Of a stretch of 64,000 nt of DNA, positions 8,002 to 17,231 are shown piece by piece (positions within the stretch are counted from its first letter, which is position 1; each line of letters begins with the position of its first letter). Location of the stretch: positions 91,523 through 155,522 of the forward strand of contig NZ_JABFAO010000010.1 in NCBI RefSeq assembly GCF_017168235.1. The letters are read 5' to 3'. The notes under the pieces are model-generated. The model searched no databases and was not told where the DNA came from. It saw only the letters and a program-made list of their open reading frames with translations. The position numbers and the translations under genes were made by a program. This DNA is from Rhodococcus sp. KRD197. Its GTDB lineage: Bacteria; Actinomycetota; Actinomycetes; Mycobacteriales; Mycobacteriaceae.

Positions 8002-9248
8002 CACACCCGCCTGAACTCGATGGAACGGACCCACTTCGTGTTGCGGACACCTGGAAGCGCGGGAACGATGATCCGCGCCGGGTAGCCGTGGTCGGCCGAG
8101 AGGTCGACGCCGTTGACCTTCAATGCCAACAGCGAATCGGGGTGTAGTACCTGGTTGGACTGCAGCTCACCCTGGCGGAAGGGGCCGTTCTCCTCGATCG
8201 AGGTCACCTGTGCCGAAACGAGATTCGCGACGCCGGCCAGCGAGGCGAGGTCACGAAGTCGAACGCCGGTCCAGGTCTGCGTCGTCGACCATCCTTCGAC
8301 GCAGGCGATGGGAAGTACGGCGGTGTGCTGAGGCATGCGTAGCAGTTCCTCGCGGCTGAGGATTGTCGGGCTGGAGCCGCCGGTGAGGTCGAGCGTCCAG
8401 TCTGCGCCGGTGTCCTTCTCGGATATCTGCGCGGCCACGGCTGTCCTGTTGACCTGAAAGTCGTTGGGGCCGTCGCCGTAAGATCTACCTCGGGGTAGCA
8501 GAAGGGCGGCATTGCGGAGGAAACCTCCGGTGGTCTGCCCGACGGTGAGGACCCCGACGAACAGCGCACCTCCTCCGACGAGTGCCAACGCCCCTCTGCG
8601 GCTGATCGTCGGCTCCGACGGATCGTCGGCGATGAGGTCCGAGGTGCCGCTCTCCTGCTCGAACTGCTTCTCCTGCAGAACTTGCATCAACGAGCGACCG
8701 CGCAGAGTGCGAATCATCAACGGTGTTTTCAGGCAAGCGTGGCTGACGAACCCGGCAATGAAAACCCAGGCGCCCCAGTAGTGGGCGGTGTAGAAGCTGA
8801 AGCCGAAGATGTAGTCGTACTGAATGTTGAGTACGCCGGTGACGATCTCGAACAGAATGCCGCCGACCAGAGCGATCAACGTCAGGCGCTCGAGCGCCTG
8901 CGCCGGCGATCGAATCGGCGGCGTGCTGAACAGTTTCGGGATGACCGACCAGAGCTTGGCCAGCACGATCGGAATCAGCACGAGTCCGAGGCCGACGTGT
9001 AGTCCCTGGGTGAGGCGATAGAGCCACGCTGGGTCTGTGGGCCAATCGAATTGCGGGAGCCGCAACCAACCGACGTCGGCAGGCATGGCTTGGCCGAACT
9101 GCGGACCGTACGCGATGTAGGACAGCAGGCCGGTGACCGTGACGATGGGAAGACCCACGAGCAGTACGGCGCCGAGGATCGAGGTGAACCATGGACCCCG
9201 CAGAGGGCTGCGAAAGCGGGCAGAACGCGCCCGGGCGCGAGTAGTCAC
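8001..9248 (-). CDS. Cytochrome b-like / sulfite-oxidase-type molybdopterin oxidoreductase fusion
   Basis: 415 residues. The N-terminal half has several membrane helices (FTSILGAVLLVGLPIVTVTGLLSYIAYG; GLHVGLGLVLIPIVLAKLWSV; LTLIALVGGILFEIVTGVLNI; AHYWGAWVFIAGFVSHACLK) with histidines placed as in di-heme cytochrome b561-like domains. After another helix (residues about 220-240) comes an oxidoreductase molybdopterin-binding domain; IACVEGWSTTQTWTGVRLRDLA contains the cysteine that ligates molybdenum in YedY/sulfite-oxidase folds. The soluble half is probably outside the membrane. The GTG 9248 lies inside a strong hairpin (9229-9272). Substrate unknown. Confidence 0.87.
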   Translation of the reverse strand: MTTRARARSARFRSPLRGPWFTSILGAVLLVGLPIVTVTGLLSYIAYGPQFGQAMPADVGWLRLPQFDWPTDPAWLYRLTQGLHVGLGLVLIPIVLAKLWSVIPKLFSTPPIRSPAQALERLTLIALVGGILFEIVTGVLNIQYDYIFGFSFYTAHYWGAWVFIAGFVSHACLKTPLMIRTLRGRSLMQVLQEKQFEQESGTSDLIADDPSEPTISRRGALALVGGGALFVGVLTVGQTTGGFLRNAALLLPRGRSYGDGPNDFQVNRTAVAAQISEKDTGADWTLDLTGGSSPTILSREELLRMPQHTAVLPIACVEGWSTTQTWTGVRLRDLASLAGVANLVSAQVTSIEENGPFRQGELQSNQVLHPDSLLALKVNGVDLSADHGYPARIIVPALPGVRNTKWVRSIEFRRV

Positions 9249-9272
9249 TTTCGGTGACGCTCGCGCCCGGGC
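9229..9272 (-). terminator. Strong hairpin between lipoprotein and oxidoreductase genes
   Basis: Two-part inverted repeat: outer 13-bp arms GCCCGGGCGCGAG / CTCGCGCCCGGGC and inner 5-bp arms GTCAC / GTGAC with a 5-base loop. It follows the lipoprotein stop (9285) in the direction of transcription and covers the GTG start of the next gene, so it could act as a terminator or as a translation-blocking structure. No U-run follows. Confidence 0.6.
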
Positions 9273-9284
9273 ATGTTCGACACT

Positions 9285-9986
9285 TTACGCGGTGGCGATG
9301 GTAATCGTTGCTGTACCGACCAGCAGGCCGGGGGTGACAGCGTCGGTCCCGAACGTGTCGTTCAGCAGGCCGGCCGCGGTCTCGGAGATCAAGACCTGGG
9401 TGCCCTGCAGAATTGCGTTGTCGCCTTCGGTCCGCAGCGGCTGCAGGGTTGCGCCGTCGAGGTCGAAGATGACGGCGTCCTCGGCTGCGACCTCGCCGTT
9501 GACGGTGGCGGTGCCCATGAGTTCCGATGTGCCCGGGTCGATGACGAAGTCGGTCAGCTCGACGACGGTCTCGCCTGCGGTGAGGGACAGTCCGCTTCCG
9601 TCGTGCATGATCTCGCCCTGAACGTAGGGGCCATCGATGGAACCGGGCTCGTAGTACGTGACCTCACCACCGGTGATCGGGAAGATGAGGGATCCGTCGG
9701 CGAGAGCTGCGGTTCCGACGGTGCCCGGGGTCAGGCCGAGGGTGGTCAGCGCGTCGGTGAAGCCCATGTCGAGTGCCACGGCGGTGTCGACGCCGTTGCT
9801 GAGGTCGTCGACCTCGGCTACAGGCTCGACCATTTCTTCGGTCTCGGTCATGCTGTCCTCGGACGTGACTGCCGAAGTTGTCTCTGCCGCTGGCGATTCT
9901 GCGTCGTCACTCGAGCAGGCAGCGAGAGGTACGAGGGTCATTGCACCAACTGCGGTGGCGGCCATGACTTTACGGATGGAGATCAT
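9285..9986 (-). CDS. Secreted lipoprotein of unknown function
   Basis: 233 residues. MISIRKVMAATAVGAMTLVP then LAAC is a lipoprotein signal peptide with lipobox; the mature protein would begin at Cys24, followed by an acidic Ser/Thr/Glu linker. The rest (DTAVALDMGFTDALTTLGLTPGTVG; TGGEVTYYEPGSIDG; VVELTDFVIDPGTSELMG) is predicted beta-rich and acidic with no enzyme motif. Similar secreted proteins occur in rhodococci, but I cannot name a family with certainty. It stands alone, followed by the 9229-9272 hairpin. Confidence 0.82.
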   Translation of the reverse strand: MISIRKVMAATAVGAMTLVPLAACSSDDAESPAAETTSAVTSEDSMTETEEMVEPVAEVDDLSNGVDTAVALDMGFTDALTTLGLTPGTVGTAALADGSLIFPITGGEVTYYEPGSIDGPYVQGEIMHDGSGLSLTAGETVVELTDFVIDPGTSELMGTATVNGEVAAEDAVIFDLDGATLQPLRTEGDNAILQGTQVLISETAAGLLNDTFGTDAVTPGLLVGTATITIATA

Positions 9987-10368
9987 GTCGTTTCTACCTT
10001 TCGTTTGCTCACGTCTTGAGCGTTATGGGTTATTCGCCGCTGCGGCCGAGTCGGATGGGTTGTATCCGACAACTGCCGCTCAGTGCGGCGATTCGCGTGT
10101 GCTGAGCCCGCGAAGCTCAGGGTCGTGAGTCGTCGTTCTTCTGTCGAAGGGTGCAGCTGATTGCCTCCGTAGAACCAGGTTGCCACGGTTTTCGGGTCTC
10201 ATGTGTACGGAATGTCCGATTTCGCTACTCGTAGTAGGCCCGTGTCGCGTTCGAGACCGGCCCGATATGGAACCGTTATTCAACGCGCGCGATGGGCTCG
10301 AATAGGCCGCCCGCGACAACGAATCGATACGCTTCAGAGCCATCGGATCGGTCTTCGGAAGGCAATCA
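9987..10368. other. Gene-free 382-bp region between divergent lipoprotein and sulfurtransferase genes
   Basis: I see no reading frame with coding character and no long repeat here. As the start-to-start space of two divergent genes it must hold both promoters, but I cannot assign -35/-10 boxes with confidence. Confidence 0.5.
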
Positions 10369-11211
10369 ATGACAGTCACGCGCGACGTCGACGAGCTGAA
10401 GGCAGCGCTCGGCAGCCTGGTACCTCCCGTTCTGCTCGATGTGCGCTGGGCGTTGGGCGATCCTGACGGGCACCGCCACTACCTCGACGCGCACATCCCC
10501 GGCGCGGTGTACGTCGACCTGCCTACCGAGCTTGCCGCACCCGGGACACCCGAACTCGGACGCCACCCGCTGCCGTCTGTAAATACCTTGCAGGCTGCGG
10601 CACGCAGGTGGGGCATCAGTTCGCGAGTACCGGTGGTGGTCTACGACGACGCCGGCAACCTCGCCGCCGCGCGGGCCTGGTGGCTGCTGCGGTGGGCCGG
10701 GCTGAAGGACGTGACCATGCTCGACGGCGGACTCGGTGCCTGGACGGCCGCCGGCTACGAGACGGCTGCGGGTCAGGAGTATGCCCTCGTAGAGGGAGAC
10801 ATCGAACTGGGCGAGGGCCACCTACCGACGCTCACCGCCGACGAGGCAGCAGCGCGGGCCGAGTCCGGCACCCTGCTCGATGCCCGAGCCGTCGAGCGCT
10901 ACCGCGGCATCACCGAACCGATCGACCCGCGAGCAGGGCACATCCCGGGCGCCGTCAGTGCCCCGACCTCAGGCAACCTCGACTCGGACGGACTGTTCCT
11001 CACCCCCGCCGCCCTGAGTGAACGATTCGCTGATCTCGACGGACCGGTGGGCGTCTACTGCGGCTCCGGGGTGAACGCGGCACACGAAATCGCAGCTCTT
11101 GCCATGATCGGCGTCGACGCCGCGCTCTACCCGGGGTCGTGGTCGCAGTGGTCGAACGACCCGAAGCGCCCGGTCGCGACAGGCCCCTCAGAATTCAACC
11201 CCTCAGAATGA
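10369..11211 (+). CDS. Thiosulfate/3-mercaptopyruvate-type sulfurtransferase (two rhodanese domains)
   Basis: 280 residues with tandem rhodanese domains. The first (residues about 1-125) is inactive but has the usual VVVYDDAGNLAAARAWWLLRWAG. The second (about 150-270) contains LLDARAVERYRG and the active loop VYCGSGVNAA, with the persulfide-carrying Cys near residue 231. HIPGAVSAP and HIPGAVYVDL are the conserved domain-linker motifs. Transfers sulfane sulfur to cyanide or thiol acceptors. ATG 10369 is preceded by GGAAGG. Its end overlaps the end of the convergent GMC oxidoreductase gene by 17 bases. Confidence 0.92.
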   Translation: MTVTRDVDELKAALGSLVPPVLLDVRWALGDPDGHRHYLDAHIPGAVYVDLPTELAAPGTPELGRHPLPSVNTLQAAARRWGISSRVPVVVYDDAGNLAAARAWWLLRWAGLKDVTMLDGGLGAWTAAGYETAAGQEYALVEGDIELGEGHLPTLTADEAAARAESGTLLDARAVERYRGITEPIDPRAGHIPGAVSAPTSGNLDSDGLFLTPAALSERFADLDGPVGVYCGSGVNAAHEIAALAMIGVDAALYPGSWSQWSNDPKRPVATGPSEFNPSE

Positions 11212-12769
11212 GGTCCGAGGCCTTCTCCCCGATGAGGACGGCAGGTGCGTGGGTGTGGCCTCGGATGATGGTCGGCATTATCGACGCGTCGGCCACTCGA
11301 AGCTTGTCGACGCCGCGCACTCGGAGATCGGGCGCGACGACACTCGTCGAATCGTTGCCCATCCGGCATGTGCTCACCGGGTGATACAGCGTGTGCGCGT
11401 TCTGCTCCAACGCCTCGGTGAGTAGATCATCCGGGTCTCCGCTCGGGCGAACGATGTTGCCCAGCAGCCCTTTCAGTGCCGGTTGCGATGCGATGTAGGT
11501 GCACATGCGCAAGCCCTCGATCATCGCGGCCCGGTCGGCGCCCTCGGGATCGCTGAGGTAGTTGGGTTCGATGATCGGTTTGGCTGTCGGATCCGCGGAT
11601 CGGAGGCTGATCTCGCCGCGGCTCTCCGGCTTGAGCAAAATCGATCCGATCACGGCAGCATGCGCATCGGGGGCGATGAGACCCTCGTCGAAGAACGGCG
11701 CAGGTGCGTAGATCAATTCGACGTCCGGCAACTTCAGACCGTCGCGACTTCGCATGAAGCCGTACGCCTCGCCAACGTTCGAGGTGAGCATTCCGCGGCG
11801 CCGAACGAGGTAGTTGATCAGCTGCGGGATCTTCTCGGCGAAGAACAGCGAGTCGCGCTCGACACTCCAGCCGATCAGTGCGGACAGGTGATCGGTAAGG
11901 TTCTTGCCGACCTGCGGTGCATGATGTTTGACGGTGATGCCGTGCGCAGCCAGTTGCTCTCGGTCGCCGATCCCGGAGTGCATCAACAGCATAGGTGTGT
12001 TGACAGCACCGCCGGCCAGCACCACTTCCTTGGTGGCCCGGGCGGTTCTCGTGACACCGGCGCGGACGTACTCGACGCCGACGGCGGCGGATCCGTCGAA
12101 AATTACCCGCGTTACATGGGCTTCGGTCAGCACCGTGAGATTCGAGCGTTTGCGGATCGGCTTCAGATACGCATCGGCGGTACTCCACCGCGCACCGCGC
12201 TTCTGGTTCACCATCGTCTGCGAGAAGCCCTTCGGCTCCGGTAGATTCGCCTCCTCCACGGGAAAGCCTGCCTGCTGGACGGCTTCGAGGAAGGACTGTG
12301 TCAATGCGCGCGGGCTTCGCTGGTTGGACACCACCAACGGCCCCGCCTGCCCGGCGTCGAGGGCCGTGGTGTTCTCGATGCTCTCGATCTTGCGGAAGTA
12401 CGGCACCACGTTCTCGAAGGACCATGTCGAGTCCGACAGCGATGCCCATTCGTCGTAGTCGGCGGCGAAGCCGCGCACCCACATCATCGCGTTCATCGAA
12501 GACGATCCGCCGAGCATCTTGCCGCGCGGCCAGAAGATGCTGCGTCCCTTCAGTTCCGGCTGCGGCTCGCAGTCGTAGTTCCAGTCGACGTCGCTGCGGA
12601 ACAGCTTCGAGAACGCGGCAGGAATGTGCGCGAACTTGTTCTTGTCCTCGGGGCCGGCCTCGAGGAGGACGACGGAGTTGCGCGGGTCTGCGCTCAACCG
12701 ATTGGCCAGCACGGCGCCGGACGATCCAGCCCCGACCACCACGTAGTCAGCTATCACCTGATCAGACAT
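11195..12769 (-). CDS. GMC-family FAD-dependent alcohol/choline-type dehydrogenase
   Basis: 524 residues from ATG 12769 (MSDQVIADYVVVGAGSSGAVLANRLS): the dinucleotide fold GAGSSG is at about residues 12-17. WPRGKMLGGSSSMNAMMWVRG is GMC signature 1; LAGGAVNTPMLLMHSGIG is signature 2. LYHPVSTCRMG near residue 460 and the later GHTHAPAVLIGEKA hold the conserved catalytic His region. It oxidises an alcohol to an aldehyde using FAD. It lies 8 bases after the aldehyde dehydrogenase gene, so the two likely run an alcohol-aldehyde-acid pathway. Close to choline/polyethylene-glycol dehydrogenases; substrate not fixed. Confidence 0.92.
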   Translation of the reverse strand: MSDQVIADYVVVGAGSSGAVLANRLSADPRNSVVLLEAGPEDKNKFAHIPAAFSKLFRSDVDWNYDCEPQPELKGRSIFWPRGKMLGGSSSMNAMMWVRGFAADYDEWASLSDSTWSFENVVPYFRKIESIENTTALDAGQAGPLVVSNQRSPRALTQSFLEAVQQAGFPVEEANLPEPKGFSQTMVNQKRGARWSTADAYLKPIRKRSNLTVLTEAHVTRVIFDGSAAVGVEYVRAGVTRTARATKEVVLAGGAVNTPMLLMHSGIGDREQLAAHGITVKHHAPQVGKNLTDHLSALIGWSVERDSLFFAEKIPQLINYLVRRRGMLTSNVGEAYGFMRSRDGLKLPDVELIYAPAPFFDEGLIAPDAHAAVIGSILLKPESRGEISLRSADPTAKPIIEPNYLSDPEGADRAAMIEGLRMCTYIASQPALKGLLGNIVRPSGDPDDLLTEALEQNAHTLYHPVSTCRMGNDSTSVVAPDLRVRGVDKLRVADASIMPTIIRGHTHAPAVLIGEKASDLILRG

Positions 12770-12777
12770 GGTTCTCC

Positions 12778-14520
12778 TCACCCACGCAGTGCGGACGCGA
12801 AAATGGCGGGCAATTTCGCCCAGGACGGACTTCCGGCGAAAGCGGTCAGCAAGCGCCCGGTCGTCGCTGCCGTGCGATTGGTGACGAACCACGGCGGCTT
12901 CGGTGAGATGGTCCACTCCTGGTTGAGCAACGAGCGTGGCGACGGACGGAATGGTCCCCGCACCACCGTCCGCTCGGCACCGTCGATGAGAAGAGCGTTG
13001 TGCACGATGCCGATTCCGCTCTGGATGTCCTCGATGGTGTGCCCGGGGAACGCCCCCCACGTCGCGGCGGGACTGAGGAATGCCAGACCGGTCCACGCGT
13101 TGACGGCGATCGAACCATAGCGCAGGTCTGCGAGCATGTTCTCGAACCGAGAACCCATCTCGGCAATGGTCTTCGGATGTGCGATCACGTTCACACCCAG
13201 CGTTCCGATGAACTGCTCGTTCACCGTGGCGACGGCCTGACGGGCGAATTGGTCTCCCTCGTAGGGAAGTTCGACGATCCCCAGCACGGGTGCGAAGTAC
13301 TCCGTGTTGAGCAGGGTGGTCTCCTCGCCGGGATCGAGGTCCTCGATGAGAATGCGGCCGCCGGCAAGTCGGTGAGCGCTGGGGTAACTGTCCACCGCCG
13401 ACTCCACGCGTCCGTTGCTGCCCGGGTAGTAGGCGCGGCGCTCCGGCGCCGACGCGAGCGCGCTGCGCACTGCGGCGACGAACTCGTCGCGCTGCTTCCA
13501 CCCGGACGAAACCACGACGACCTGCGAGGCCACGCAATTGTATCCACCGTTGTGAAGTCGTTGTGTGGCTACATGTTCGGCTTGATACTTGATGTCCGCG
13601 CTGCTCCATTCGCCGGGCAGCACGATCGTCGGCGAGACTCCCCCCAGTTCGCTGGTCATCGGCTTGGTCAGCAGCGGATCGCCGACGGCCTTGCGGGCGG
13701 CACCGGTCTCACCCGGCCCGAACACGATCGCGTCGTGCGTGACAGCACTGCCGGTCATGTGAACGTGATCGACTAGATGATGACCGACGAGATAGGTGCC
13801 GACCGCTGCTCCGCCCGTCAGTATTCGAACAGCTCCGACAGCGATCAGCGGAGCCAGTATCTTGGTCAGCACCGGCAGCATCGGGTCTGTGATCGGGTTG
13901 AGCTTCAACGCCACGACCCGGTTGTTGGCGATCAGTTCGTACAGCGTGTCGAGCGGAGCGATCGACATGATGTTGCCCGCTCCGAGTACGACCCCGATGC
14001 CCTGTGTGTCCGAGGGCGTGAGCTGCGCGAGACCCGCTGTTTGCTTCGCGGTGTCGGCGTCGACTCCGGGTTCGAGCCAGACCTGCGCGCTGAAACCGTT
14101 GAGCAGGAGTTTGTCGAAGACTCCTCGCGGGAGTACCTCCACCGTCGTGCGGCCTCCGGGGGCGGAACCGAACTCGGCACCGTCGAGCGGGCTGTTTCCT
14201 TCGTCGAGCGCGCGAAGCGTCTGCGCGATGGTGGCCGTGCCGCCGGCGAAGGCATACGGTCCCGATATCCATTCCTCACCCACCAACGGCGACGAGTCGT
14301 CGAGTCCCTTGATGGAGACCGCAGCAGCGACCCATTCCGCCGCGTGCCGCACCGTGAGGTCACGGACACGCTCGATCAGCTCGCGTCGCTTGCGCAACGA
14401 CAGCGAAGCCCAGGTCTTTTCACCGCCGTGCAGGTCCTCGAGAGCCGAGTCGATCCCGGTGCGGGTCTCGGCGTCGGAGGCATCGGCGACGTGCAGATGG
14501 CTGTCGGTTCGATCGGTCAA
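12778..14520 (-). CDS. Aldehyde dehydrogenase family protein (long form)
   Basis: 580 residues, longer than the usual 480-500. NAD-binding region VVLGAGNIMSIAPLDTLYEL and VVALKLNPI; catalytic Glu in MTSELGGVSPTIVLP (near residue 290) and catalytic Cys in NGGYNCVASQVVVVSSGWK (near residue 328). The C-terminal extension LNQEWTISPKPPWFVTNRT is unlike betaine-aldehyde dehydrogenase. First gene of a two-gene operon with the GMC dehydrogenase and divergent from the PucR-type regulator, which likely controls it. Confidence 0.9.
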   Translation of the reverse strand: MTDRTDSHLHVADASDAETRTGIDSALEDLHGGEKTWASLSLRKRRELIERVRDLTVRHAAEWVAAAVSIKGLDDSSPLVGEEWISGPYAFAGGTATIAQTLRALDEGNSPLDGAEFGSAPGGRTTVEVLPRGVFDKLLLNGFSAQVWLEPGVDADTAKQTAGLAQLTPSDTQGIGVVLGAGNIMSIAPLDTLYELIANNRVVALKLNPITDPMLPVLTKILAPLIAVGAVRILTGGAAVGTYLVGHHLVDHVHMTGSAVTHDAIVFGPGETGAARKAVGDPLLTKPMTSELGGVSPTIVLPGEWSSADIKYQAEHVATQRLHNGGYNCVASQVVVVSSGWKQRDEFVAAVRSALASAPERRAYYPGSNGRVESAVDSYPSAHRLAGGRILIEDLDPGEETTLLNTEYFAPVLGIVELPYEGDQFARQAVATVNEQFIGTLGVNVIAHPKTIAEMGSRFENMLADLRYGSIAVNAWTGLAFLSPAATWGAFPGHTIEDIQSGIGIVHNALLIDGAERTVVRGPFRPSPRSLLNQEWTISPKPPWFVTNRTAATTGRLLTAFAGSPSWAKLPAIFASALRG

Positions 14521-14588
14521 TTCGGCTCACTCGTCTCGTTCGGTCTGGCGACGCAGGTGCCTGTGATTGTCGTCTTCCCGGTCGTTGC

Positions 14589-14642
14589 GGCGCCATAGGC
14601 GCCCGCAGCTCAGCTCGATGATCTTGTTGTGCGATGGCACAA
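14589..14642. promoter_or_regulatory. Candidate operator dyads in the ALDH / PucR divergent intergenic region
   Basis: TTGTGC-GATG-GCACAA at 14627-14642 is a perfect 6-bp dyad; GGCGCC-ATA-GGCGCC at 14589-14603 is a second. The 166-bp spacer between divergent starts must hold both promoters. Binding by the adjacent PucR-type protein is inferred from position only. Confidence 0.4.
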
Positions 14643-14686
14643 GCTGGGTGTGGCGCGGAGCACAGTAGGCGGGCTAGCCTGGGCCG

Positions 14687-15856
14687 ATGGCGAACACGAA
14701 CTCGGTCATCGCACCCAGCGCCAGCGAGCTGGCCGCGCCCCTGTTGGACGCCGTGGAGGAAATGGCCGACGAATTGGTCCGCCGCATACTGTCCGCCGAG
14801 CACGCCTACGCTGAATCCACGCTGTTGAGCACCGATCAACTTCGCGGCGCCTGCCTGGCGAATATCACCGAGATGATCGTCGATCTGGCAGGCGAACGAC
14901 CGGTCGACCTCGACGCCGCGAGAGCCGCGGGGCGACTCAAAGCCGAGCAGGGAGTGCCGCTCGCCGCGCTGTTGCACGCGTTTCGATTGGGCGGTCGCCT
15001 CATCTGGGAAGAACTCATGGCGCGCTCCGACGGCGACGCCTCGCGCACCCTGCTCGAGATGGCCGCTCAAGTGTGGGCACTGGTCGACGTCTGCTCCGAC
15101 GCAGCCGCCGAGGCCTACCGGATCAGCGTCGACACCCGCGCCGAGCAGGATGCCGACAGTAGGCGCCGGCTGGTGCGTGCATTGTTCGCCGAGGGAGCCA
15201 ACTCAGCGTCCGTTGCCGACGCGCTGCGAACCTTCCGCATACCCGAACGCGGCAGCTTCGTCGTCGTGTTCGCGGATGCGCGGTGCGCGAGAAGTCGGTG
15301 CGCCGAGATCTCCGCTCCCGGCGTCGAGACGGTCTGGGACACCGCGGTCGACGGAGTGGTCGGGCTGTTCTTCGCCCAAACGGACGCAGCGCTGGACGCC
15401 GTTATCGACGGTATCGCGGACGGAACTGGAAACATCGGCGTCAGTGCGGTGTTCGGGTCATCATCCGCTATACCCAGGGCTGTCGAGCAGGCGCGGCTGG
15501 CGCGCGCATGTGCCGTCGTCGACGACGGGGCCTCCACCCGCTACGAATCGGTCCCGATACCGCTGCTGCTCGTAGGCAATCGCGTCGCGGCCCGCATCGC
15601 GTCGCGTCAGATCCTCGGCGGGCTCCTCGCTCTGCCCGAGGAGGAGCGAAGCAGTCTTCTCACCACCTTGGACGTGTGGTTTCGATCCGGGGGGTCGACG
15701 AGCGACGCTGCCGCCCACCTGCACTACCACCGCAACACGGTGTTGTACCGGCTCCGGCGGATCGGCGAGCTGACCGGCCGCGACTTCCTCGACCCGATTC
15801 AGGCCTCGGAGTTGTTCGTCGGGTTGCGGGCGCACCAGCTGTGCGCCCGCACCTGA
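14687..15856 (+). CDS. PucR-type (CdaR-like) transcriptional regulator
   Basis: 389 residues. N-terminal helical region (1-150) with [17 protein letters not shown] typical of the RsbRD-N/GGDEF-like sensory part of this family; central degenerate GGDEF-like domain; C-terminal HTH at about residues 335-385: [20 protein letters not shown] then [19 protein letters not shown]. This is the PucR C-terminal HTH (HTH_30). Divergent from the aldehyde/alcohol dehydrogenase operon, so probably its activator responding to the substrate or aldehyde (inference). It ends 6 bases from the convergent GH16 stop. Confidence 0.9.
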   Translation: MANTNSVIAPSASELAAPLLDAVEEMADELVRRILSAEHAYAESTLLSTDQLRGACLANITEMIVDLAGERPVDLDAARAAGRLKAEQGVPLAALLHAFRLGGRLIWEELMARSDGDASRTLLEMAAQVWALVDVCSDAAAEAYRISVDTRAEQDADSRRRLVRALFAEGANSASVADALRTFRIPERGSFVVVFADARCARSRCAEISAPGVETVWDTAVDGVVGLFFAQTDAALDAVIDGIADGTGNIGVSAVFGSSSAIPRAVEQARLARACAVVDDGASTRYESVPIPLLLVGNRVAARIASRQILGGLLALPEEERSSLLTTLDVWFRSGGSTSDAAAHLHYHRNTVLYRLRRIGELTGRDFLDPIQASELFVGLRAHQLCART

Positions 15857-15862
15857 CGCGAG

Positions 15863-16816
15863 TCAGTTGATGCGACTCGCTTTGACCCAGTCCACGCTCA
15901 TCGTCTGCGGGAACCGCGTAGAGGCCGGAACTTTGCCGACCCAATCGTTGCCGACGGCCAGGTTGAACAACACGTAGTGCGGCCAGGCGCCGGAGAAGGG
16001 AGTCCAGTTCCCGCCCATTGCTTCGTACTGGGCCTTCGTCACCGTGTAGTGCGCGGTGCCGTCGACGAACCACGTAATTCGATCCGGGTACCAATCGACC
16101 CGATATGTGTGAAATCCGTCGGAAAGCGGGGGGATGTCACTACCCGTCTTGATATCTGTATTCGAATTGTTTACTGCGGGCCCGTGAATATTGAAGGACG
16201 GTCCGTATGTTCCTGGAATTTCCACGATATCTATTTCGCCCTGACGCGGCCAACTGTATTCATGGCCCGGTTCCAGGCCCAATAACCAGAATGCGGGGAG
16301 CAGCCCCGCCTGCTGCGGCATCCTGATGGATGCTTCCAGACGCACCGGCGGGGTTACGGATTGTTTTCCGATACTCACGACCCGGGCGCTGGTGAAGTTG
16401 TTGGGTGTACCTTTCCTGTCCGGTGGTCGTTCCTTGCGTGCGGTGATGTTCAACGACCCACCATTGACCGATGCGTTGTTGGTTGAATCGGTGTAGTACT
16501 GCTGTTCACCCGAAGTTGCTCCCCACCGGCCTATTTGGAATCCCCAATTGTTGGGATCGACCGCTCCGTTGCCGTTGAACTGATCCTCCCAGAGCAGCGT
16601 CGTCGGCGCCGGCGGAGATGTCACCGGCGGAGTTGTCACCGGCGGCTGCGTCGTCGTGAGAGTCGTGGTGGGGGCAGGTGGTGTGGTCGGACGGGGATAA
16701 AAGGGATTCTCCAGGCGAGGAAATGAAACGGTCGGGCGAGGCGGCGGCGGGTTGAACGGATATGTGTAGGGGGCAGCCAAAATGACCGGTGCCATTGCGA
16801 GCGCGATCCACTTCAT
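15863..16816 (-). CDS. Secreted glycoside hydrolase family 16 (beta-glucanase-like)
   Basis: 317 residues. Short signal peptide MKWIALAMAPVILAAP, then a Pro/Thr-rich linker (residues about 20-75) and a GH16 beta-jelly-roll domain starting LLWEDQFNGNGAVDPNNW. The catalytic motif E-x-D-x-x-E is present as GEIDIVEIPG near residue 195, giving nucleophile and acid/base glutamates. Predicted extracellular cleavage of beta-1,3/1,4-glucans. The stretch 16120-16500 is visibly less GC-rich than the surroundings, which may hint at transfer (impression only). Stands alone, convergent with the PucR gene. Confidence 0.92.
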   Translation of the reverse strand: MKWIALAMAPVILAAPYTYPFNPPPPRPTVSFPRLENPFYPRPTTPPAPTTTLTTTQPPVTTPPVTSPPAPTTLLWEDQFNGNGAVDPNNWGFQIGRWGATSGEQQYYTDSTNNASVNGGSLNITARKERPPDRKGTPNNFTSARVVSIGKQSVTPPVRLEASIRMPQQAGLLPAFWLLGLEPGHEYSWPRQGEIDIVEIPGTYGPSFNIHGPAVNNSNTDIKTGSDIPPLSDGFHTYRVDWYPDRITWFVDGTAHYTVTKAQYEAMGGNWTPFSGAWPHYVLFNLAVGNDWVGKVPASTRFPQTMSVDWVKASRIN

Positions 16817-17043
16817 GAGCGTATTCCTGTCATGTCAATTGTGGAGGAACAAATGCATGAGAAAGGTCTAGCACGAAGTTAATGCAATCAATGATCGGAA
16901 AGACAAGAAGAAACAATTGTGCATCGGCACGGTGGGAAACGCTTGGGAATTTACGGTCAGTATTTCCGATTCTGCTGCCGACTGCCGAGTAGCGGTTTGT
17001 TTCGCGTTGGCAAGGATCGGACCGTGAAGGGCCGAACGGGGAG

Positions 17044-17114
17044 AGCCGGTGACGGGAATCGAACCCGCCTCTCAACCTTGGGAAGGTCGCATTCTACCAA
17101 TGAACTACACCGGC
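17044..17114 (-). tRNA. tRNA-Gly (anticodon CCC)
   Basis: 71-nt cloverleaf on the minus strand: acceptor stem GCCGGTG / CACCGGC with discriminator T, D arm GTTCATTGGTAGAAT, anticodon stem-loop CGACC-TTCCCAA-GGTTG giving anticodon CCC, and T arm GCGGGTTCGAATCCCGT. The CCA end is not encoded. It lies head to head with dcd, as the tRNA-Gly beside dcd does in mycobacteria. Confidence 0.95.
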
Positions 17115-17231
17115 GCGGGCAGGGCCGGGGGCCCTGCGCCGGACTACTTTAGCACCGCCCCCGGGTGCCCTGATCGGTGTGGTCGCGCGGCCGGTCCAGC
17201 CATCCACCAGTGCAGACGTTAACCTTCCGCT

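Noticed and set aside
12770..13609. Upstream extension of the GMC oxidoreductase frame to 13609 (804 codons)
   Set aside because: The extension overlaps the aldehyde dehydrogenase in another frame and is Arg-rich nonsense; ATG 12769 begins exactly at the FAD fold.
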